From the NCBI GenBank assembly GCA_002323895.1, contig DCQM01000145.1, forward strand, positions 1 to 7,726: DNA of 7,726 nucleotides. Reading direction: 5' to 3'. Made by a program: the position numbers and the translations under genes. The notes under the pieces were generated by a model. The model was not told the DNA's origin. It was given only the letters and a program-made list of their open reading frames with translations, and did no database searches. The stretch's first letter is position 1. Every line of letters starts with the position of its first letter. The stretch comes from Akkermansiaceae bacterium UBA1518 (lineage in GTDB: Bacteria > Verrucomicrobiota > Verrucomicrobiia > Verrucomicrobiales > Akkermansiaceae). This document shows, piece after piece, positions 5,480 through 7,726 of this stretch.

Positions 5480-7669
5480 TTACTGCCCGAGACCTTGATA
5501 AACCGCTGTCCTGAAAATCTGTAAACTTTCGCCCGGTGTGGGATATAAACGGGTCAAAATAATGGCGTAGAGTTCGTTGACTGGATCAATCCAAAAGTGG
5601 GTGGTGTGATATCCACTCCAGCCATAAATACCTTTGGGCGCTCCATCGCCACCTAGTTCAGGGTTTTTTAGGATATAAAATCCTAAACCCAAATGATTGG
5701 CAGAACGCCTTCCACCATAACCGGGAATTTCTCCCATTTGGTCGCGTAGCATAAGCGATAGTGTCTCTTCAGAGATGATTTTATTCCCATCACGAGTCCG
5801 CCCTCGGTCGACCAACATCTGGCAAAATCGGCCATAATCGCGAAGATTGGAAATCAGACCTTCGCCCCCTAAAGCCAAAGCGCTTCCGGGCTGATAATAT
5901 AATTCATCCTCCGCTTTAGTTCCTCGACGAAAATTCGATTTTTCTTTAACGAATAGCGGCTGAAAACGTTCTTCTCGATCTTCATCATTAAGATGAAAGC
6001 TGGTGTCTTCCATATCTAAAGGCTGAAAGATCTCCTTCTCGAGGAAAGATGCGAAGTCCTGCCCGGATATTATTTCTATTGCCCTACCAAGGATAGCAGT
6101 GCTCATGCCGTAGGTATAACGCTCTCCGGGATGATGTTTAAGGGGTTGTTGGACTAGAAGATCAATCATTTCAGCAAGATCTTTCAGTTCTATGATCTCT
6201 TTCCATGTACCCTCCTCATGAAACGATCCGTCGTAACCATAAATCCCGGAAGTGTGTCGCAAAAGATCCCGGAAGGTAACCTCTCTCTTAATGGGTTCGG
6301 TGGCGCCTTTTTTATCGTAAACTTTCAGCTGAGAAAGTTGTGGGATTATTTTAGAAACCGGATCATCTAGTTGAAAAGATCCGCGCTCATGCAAAATCAT
6401 CGCGGCCACGCTGGTGATTGGTTTTGTCATCGACCAAATCGGAAATAAGGTATCATCTGTGATGGGTCGATCCCCGGGGAAAGTGGAATTTATGGCCCTA
6501 TGGTAAAGGACCTTTCCTTGTTGCACGACCTTGGCAACGTTCGACAGGCAGTGTTGATCTTTGATCAGACTTTCTTGTGCCACCTTAACTTCTTGCATTG
6601 CGGTCTGCGCTTCAAAGATCGTAAGTTCACTATCATAAAATCGAGTAAAATCAGGGACACTTGGATGTCCGCTGTGCGGGCCAAAATGATGTCCACGCGA
6701 CTTGTTGCGCCATAACAATGCCCAAGCTGTTTTTCGGGACCATTCGTCGTGGTTGAGCGCTGGTAGGAGGCGCTCAGTCCACCAATTAGAAATAGGGACT
6801 TTATCAATTCCAGTTTCTGTTAAAGCCGAAATTTTACCATGGGATTCCGCGAGTTTTGCGACCATCGAAAGAACCTCACCCATTTGCTGGACGTCGCGCT
6901 TCTTCCAGATTTTGTAATAATCGAGCCCAAAGATATCGACGTAATCATCACCGGGATAGCCTTCCATGTAGTCTTCTTCATCGACAACATCTTGAGGAGA
7001 GATGGCATAAAGAATATGGTGAAGGTGTTTTGTAAGTCGTAGGTGATTCACAGTCATACGCCATAGAGCTATAAATTCGCCATCTTCACATTGGCTCCGG
7101 CCCCACCAAGGCCATCGTTCACTGTGTTCATGAAAGGGTCGTAGGATTACAGGAATACAACTGCCATCTTCACGCTTTAAATCGCCCAAAAAAGCAGCGA
7201 TCAAATCTAAGGTTGCTAAAAATTTCTTAGAGGCGGTTCCCCCTGGGAGAACTTTACCGACCACCTTTGTGTTATCCCAAGCATTGCGCCCGCTTACCGG
7301 ATGATCGAGGTGCATCGAAATCGTATTGATGCCGCCACGGGCATCAGCTTCACGAATTAGGCGTTTCATTTCAGTGAAGGAGACTCCATCGAGATTGTGA
7401 TTAAGATGAATATCCCCAAGGTCCCAGCCATAAACTGCCGGATAATCTCCACAAGCTTCCTTGATATCGCTTCTACCAGTTTCAGATTTCCAGCCCACCC
7501 CATAAGCCGTGGCATCTTGGTGCCCGATCATGATTCCCTTGCCTGCCTGATCGTGCAAGCGCTTCAGCAAAATTTTGACTTCTTCAGTCGCCTGAGGATC
7601 GGAGGGAGAGGGTTGAGTCTTCGCTTGTAAAATAGTTAAGGAACAAAAAATTAGAATGAGCACTCTCAT
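5480..7669 (-). CDS. GH26 beta-mannanase fused to a class C beta-lactamase/family VIII esterase-like domain
   Basis: This 729-residue exported bifunctional protein opens with a signal peptide (about 1-16, MRVLILIFCSLTILQA). Residues 25-345 are a GH26 catalytic domain: GIMIGHQDATAYGVGW at 45, YPAVYGWDLG at 76, HLDHP at 120, RPFHEHSERWPWWG at 177 with acid/base Glu181, DIFGLDYY at 245, ALTETG at 282 with nucleophile Glu285, and WALLWRN at 316. GH26 enzymes cleave beta-1,4-mannan; the wording is close to Bacteroides-type mannanases. After a polar helical linker (about 350-375), residues 376-729 match serine hydrolases of the class C beta-lactamase/EstB type: SMTKPITSVAA with Ser413 and Lys416, LRHTSG at 470, PGERYTYGMS with probable Tyr520, and YGWSGYHTTHFWIDP at 682 in place of the KTG box. 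Both domains look full length with catalytic residues intact. The second may remove ester groups from the substrate, but this is inference. The chosen ATG gives the signal peptide directly; no Shine-Dalgarno is seen. With no lipobox, periplasmic or secreted location is expected. Confidence 0.93.
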   Translation of the reverse strand: MRVLILIFCSLTILQAKTQPSPSDPQATEEVKILLKRLHDQAGKGIMIGHQDATAYGVGWKSETGRSDIKEACGDYPAVYGWDLGDIHLNHNLDGVSFTEMKRLIREADARGGINTISMHLDHPVSGRNAWDNTKVVGKVLPGGTASKKFLATLDLIAAFLGDLKREDGSCIPVILRPFHEHSERWPWWGRSQCEDGEFIALWRMTVNHLRLTKHLHHILYAISPQDVVDEEDYMEGYPGDDYVDIFGLDYYKIWKKRDVQQMGEVLSMVAKLAESHGKISALTETGIDKVPISNWWTERLLPALNHDEWSRKTAWALLWRNKSRGHHFGPHSGHPSVPDFTRFYDSELTIFEAQTAMQEVKVAQESLIKDQHCLSNVAKVVQQGKVLYHRAINSTFPGDRPITDDTLFPIWSMTKPITSVAAMILHERGSFQLDDPVSKIIPQLSQLKVYDKKGATEPIKREVTFRDLLRHTSGIYGYDGSFHEEGTWKEIIELKDLAEMIDLLVQQPLKHHPGERYTYGMSTAILGRAIEIISGQDFASFLEKEIFQPLDMEDTSFHLNDEDREERFQPLFVKEKSNFRRGTKAEDELYYQPGSALALGGEGLISNLRDYGRFCQMLVDRGRTRDGNKIISEETLSLMLRDQMGEIPGYGGRRSANHLGLGFYILKNPELGGDGAPKGIYGWSGYHTTHFWIDPVNELYAIILTRLYPTPGESLQIFRTAVYQGLGQ

Positions 7670-7726
7670 GGCAATAAAAAACTGATCTTGATCTAAGTTG
7701 GTGATGAATTTTGGGAGGAGAGGTCC
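7670..7726 (-). promoter_or_regulatory. upstream region of the mannanase fusion gene
   Basis: Only 57 bases upstream of the minus-strand start are in the window. On the minus strand the ATG is preceded by a T-rich stretch and ATTGCC, with no purine-rich ribosome-binding site. A GATC-AA-GATC motif (7683-7692) lies about 15 bases upstream. I cannot assign -35 and -10 boxes. On the plus strand, GGGAGGAG near 7713-7720 could be the ribosome-binding site of a divergent gene beyond the window. Confidence 0.25.

Noticed and set aside
5320..5514. 64-residue + strand frame rich in Arg, Ser, Cys and Leu
   Set aside because: It runs antisense into the end of the well-supported mannanase fusion gene, has no credible start region or known domain, and its composition fits a shadow frame.

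Overview
The window looks like chromosomal DNA of a free-living, polysaccharide-degrading bacterium, most likely of the phylum Verrucomicrobiota (inference). The main clue is the large secreted CotH/lamin-tail-domain protein. It ends in an acidic 'DEDGDGFNALLEYALGSD' segment and a terminal 'SLQGSNDLESW ... RFYRIQV' module, an ending I associate with Verrucomicrobiota and some Planctomycetota exoproteins. The main genes have little or no Shine-Dalgarno sequence, which fits this assignment. I cannot assign a genus.

Layout: 1-178 is a leader region with no convincing gene, holding an orphan Shine-Dalgarno-like stretch and a weak promoter candidate. 179-4651 (+) encodes a 1490-residue exported multidomain protein: laminin-G-like N-terminus, two lamin-tail domains, two chitobiase-C-terminal-like domains and a central CotH kinase-like domain. 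4829-4963 (+) encodes a 44-residue Cys/His-rich predicted lipoprotein, and a good intrinsic terminator follows at 5001-5035. From there to 5479 the DNA is sparse, with a possible 47-residue exported peptide on + and a 29-codon ORF on -. 5480-7669 (-) encodes a 729-residue exported protein with a complete GH26 beta-mannanase domain fused to a complete class C beta-lactamase/family VIII esterase-like domain. The last 57 bases are its upstream region.

How the genes fit together: every credible product carries an export signal, so this is an envelope or extracellular segment. The GH26-esterase-like fusion suggests attack on mannan, possibly combining backbone cleavage with removal of an ester substituent; the second activity is inference. 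The CotH protein may be a surface or secreted protein kinase or adhesin-like scaffold. It is convergent with the mannanase gene, so a shared pathway is not shown. The most unusual element is the two-enzyme fusion. I see no CRISPR array, tRNA, rRNA, insertion sequence or phage gene.
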